DNA of 64,000 bases from Glandiceps talaboti (Eukaryota > Hemichordata > Enteropneusta > Spengelidae), in contig NC_135554.1 in the NCBI RefSeq assembly GCF_964340395.1, positions 19,822,592 through 19,886,591 on the forward strand, read 5' to 3'. Below the pieces are notes generated by a model. That model did not search any database, was not told the DNA's origin, and saw nothing but the letters and a program-made list of their open reading frames with translations. Each line of letters opens with the position of its first letter. Position 1 is the stretch's first letter. Made by a program: the position numbers and the translations under genes. Below are positions 62,960 to 64,000 of this stretch, one piece after another.

Positions 62960-62967
62960 TTACGTCA
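62960..62967 (-). promoter_or_regulatory. Candidate CRE upstream of PDE4 exon 1a
   Basis: TGACGTAA on the minus strand, about 220 bp upstream of the exon 1a ATG. cAMP-inducible PDE4 promoters in mammals use CREB sites, so a feedback site would be sensible, but an 8-mer is expected by chance in this length. Confidence 0.2.
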
Positions 62968-64000
62968 CTAACTATCTCACAGGTCAAAGTGCAATGGAGG
63001 GAAATCCTACCTACTCAGACTCTGACTCAGATCTTTAGTAGAATGTTCCATTAAATGGAACAGGGGTGATACAGGTATTGTTTGAGGGGATGATGATACA
63101 CATATGCCAACAGTCTAAGTAATGGATATCTGAATACATACTGATTTTTTTTTCTGAAATGAAATGAAATGAAAAACAACTTCAACTCATGTCACGAATT
63201 TCAGGATAAATTTCTCCGTTTACGAGATATTTTAATGAACTTTAGAGTCAGTTTTGATCTTAACTAAGGTAATTTACTATCAGATTTCAAAAAGCTTAAT
63301 TGGTAAATACTACACATGACATACTTGGTGATATTGGAACCTTCGCTGTTTATCACCTTCTATGTCATGCGTCATGTAACATGCAGTGTGATATCTGAAA
63401 AAACACATGACGACCAAACTAAACAAACCCAGTAAACAGAAGACCTGTGAAGGTTGCATAATAAATAGATAGATAGACAGACAGACGACCTTGCCTGAAA
63501 ACAATACTGGGTTAATAGTATTTTTGTGACACATGGAATTGATAAGCTAACAAATTCAAAACATTGGTTTAAAAGCTGGTCAAAAGTTCTGAAACTGCCA
63601 AGCGTAATAAAAATTATCAACTAGGGGACTGACAACACATTACTCTAATTTCACAGCGAGACCGCTACCTTTGCATTCTATTCACACCTTTTAAAAATGA
63701 TAACTACATGTTACAACCAAATTAGTCAATCGATTTAGAATCTACGTAATATATATAATATGACCCACTTCTAGCTTTTTAGGTTCGAGTTAACAACTAC
63801 ATGCTGATGTTTGGAAATCTCTTTTCATAATACTTCTAGTAATAATTGTTTTTTTTTATTATTGAGAAACATAAAAGCAATGTCATTATCACTAAATTTG
63901 AAAGACGTATACATACTGTGGTTATATATTATGGGATATACATACATGTCCTTTTTTCAAGTGCAAGTTCAACTAACCTAAAAGTTCATCAGATTATGTA
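62968..64000. other. Upstream flank of PDE4 exon 1a
   Basis: No exon recognised. A short GATA/GACA run occurs at about 63464-63486. The gene may have further 5' promoters beyond the window. Confidence 0.45.

Overview
The window looks like repeat-rich nuclear DNA from an invertebrate animal. It is AT-rich, genes are broken by GT-AG introns, microsatellites are abundant, and there are fragments of non-LTR retrotransposons, a Penelope-like element, a tRNA-derived SINE and several foldback elements. The phosphodiesterase exons resemble both vertebrate PDE4 and insect dunce. The phylum cannot be fixed from the sequence alone. A marine bilaterian such as a lancelet, hemichordate or mollusc is a guess.

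Two genes are solid. (1) A single-exon class A GPCR on the + strand (9086-10252, 388 aa) has the hallmarks of the somatostatin / allatostatin-C / opioid / melanin-concentrating-hormone receptor group. (2) A cAMP-specific phosphodiesterase 4 (dunce-type) gene lies on the - strand from 62742 down to 38538. Its twelve shared exons carry UCR1, UCR2, the catalytic domain and a C-terminal tail. They join in phase to give 665 codons before the stop when started from the 62.7-kb first exon. Two further candidate first exons lie at 56.8 and 54.2 kb, and all three end in phase 2. They would therefore give alternative N-termini on a common long form with a conserved PKA site (RRESF). The catalytic HDVDHPG motif reads HDVHHPG here.

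A third, weaker gene candidate lies downstream on the - strand: an exon-like ORF at 37093-36931 and one at 34703-34479. The second resembles the C-terminal half of an FHA domain and ends in an exact GTAAGT donor. A CpG-bearing patch at 36.7-37.4 kb may be its promoter.

Layout: 1-9 kb, no gene, microsatellites and a hairpin element; 9-10.3 kb, the GPCR; 10.3-23 kb, a foldback MITE, a SINE and several locally duplicated repeat families; 23-34 kb, more diverged duplications, LINE and Penelope remnants and large microsatellites; 34-37.4 kb, the tentative FHA-like gene; 38-63 kb, PDE4 with introns holding copies of a roughly 370-bp interspersed family, a retroelement 3' end and a TTAA-flanked MITE; 63-64 kb, upstream DNA that may hold further PDE4 promoters. 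The two firm genes could meet functionally, since Gi-coupled receptors of this group lower cAMP and PDE4 hydrolyses it, but their proximity is not evidence of a link. I found no clearly unprecedented system. The best leads are the PDE4 active-site substitution, its alternative first exons, the FHA-like exon and the repeat families.
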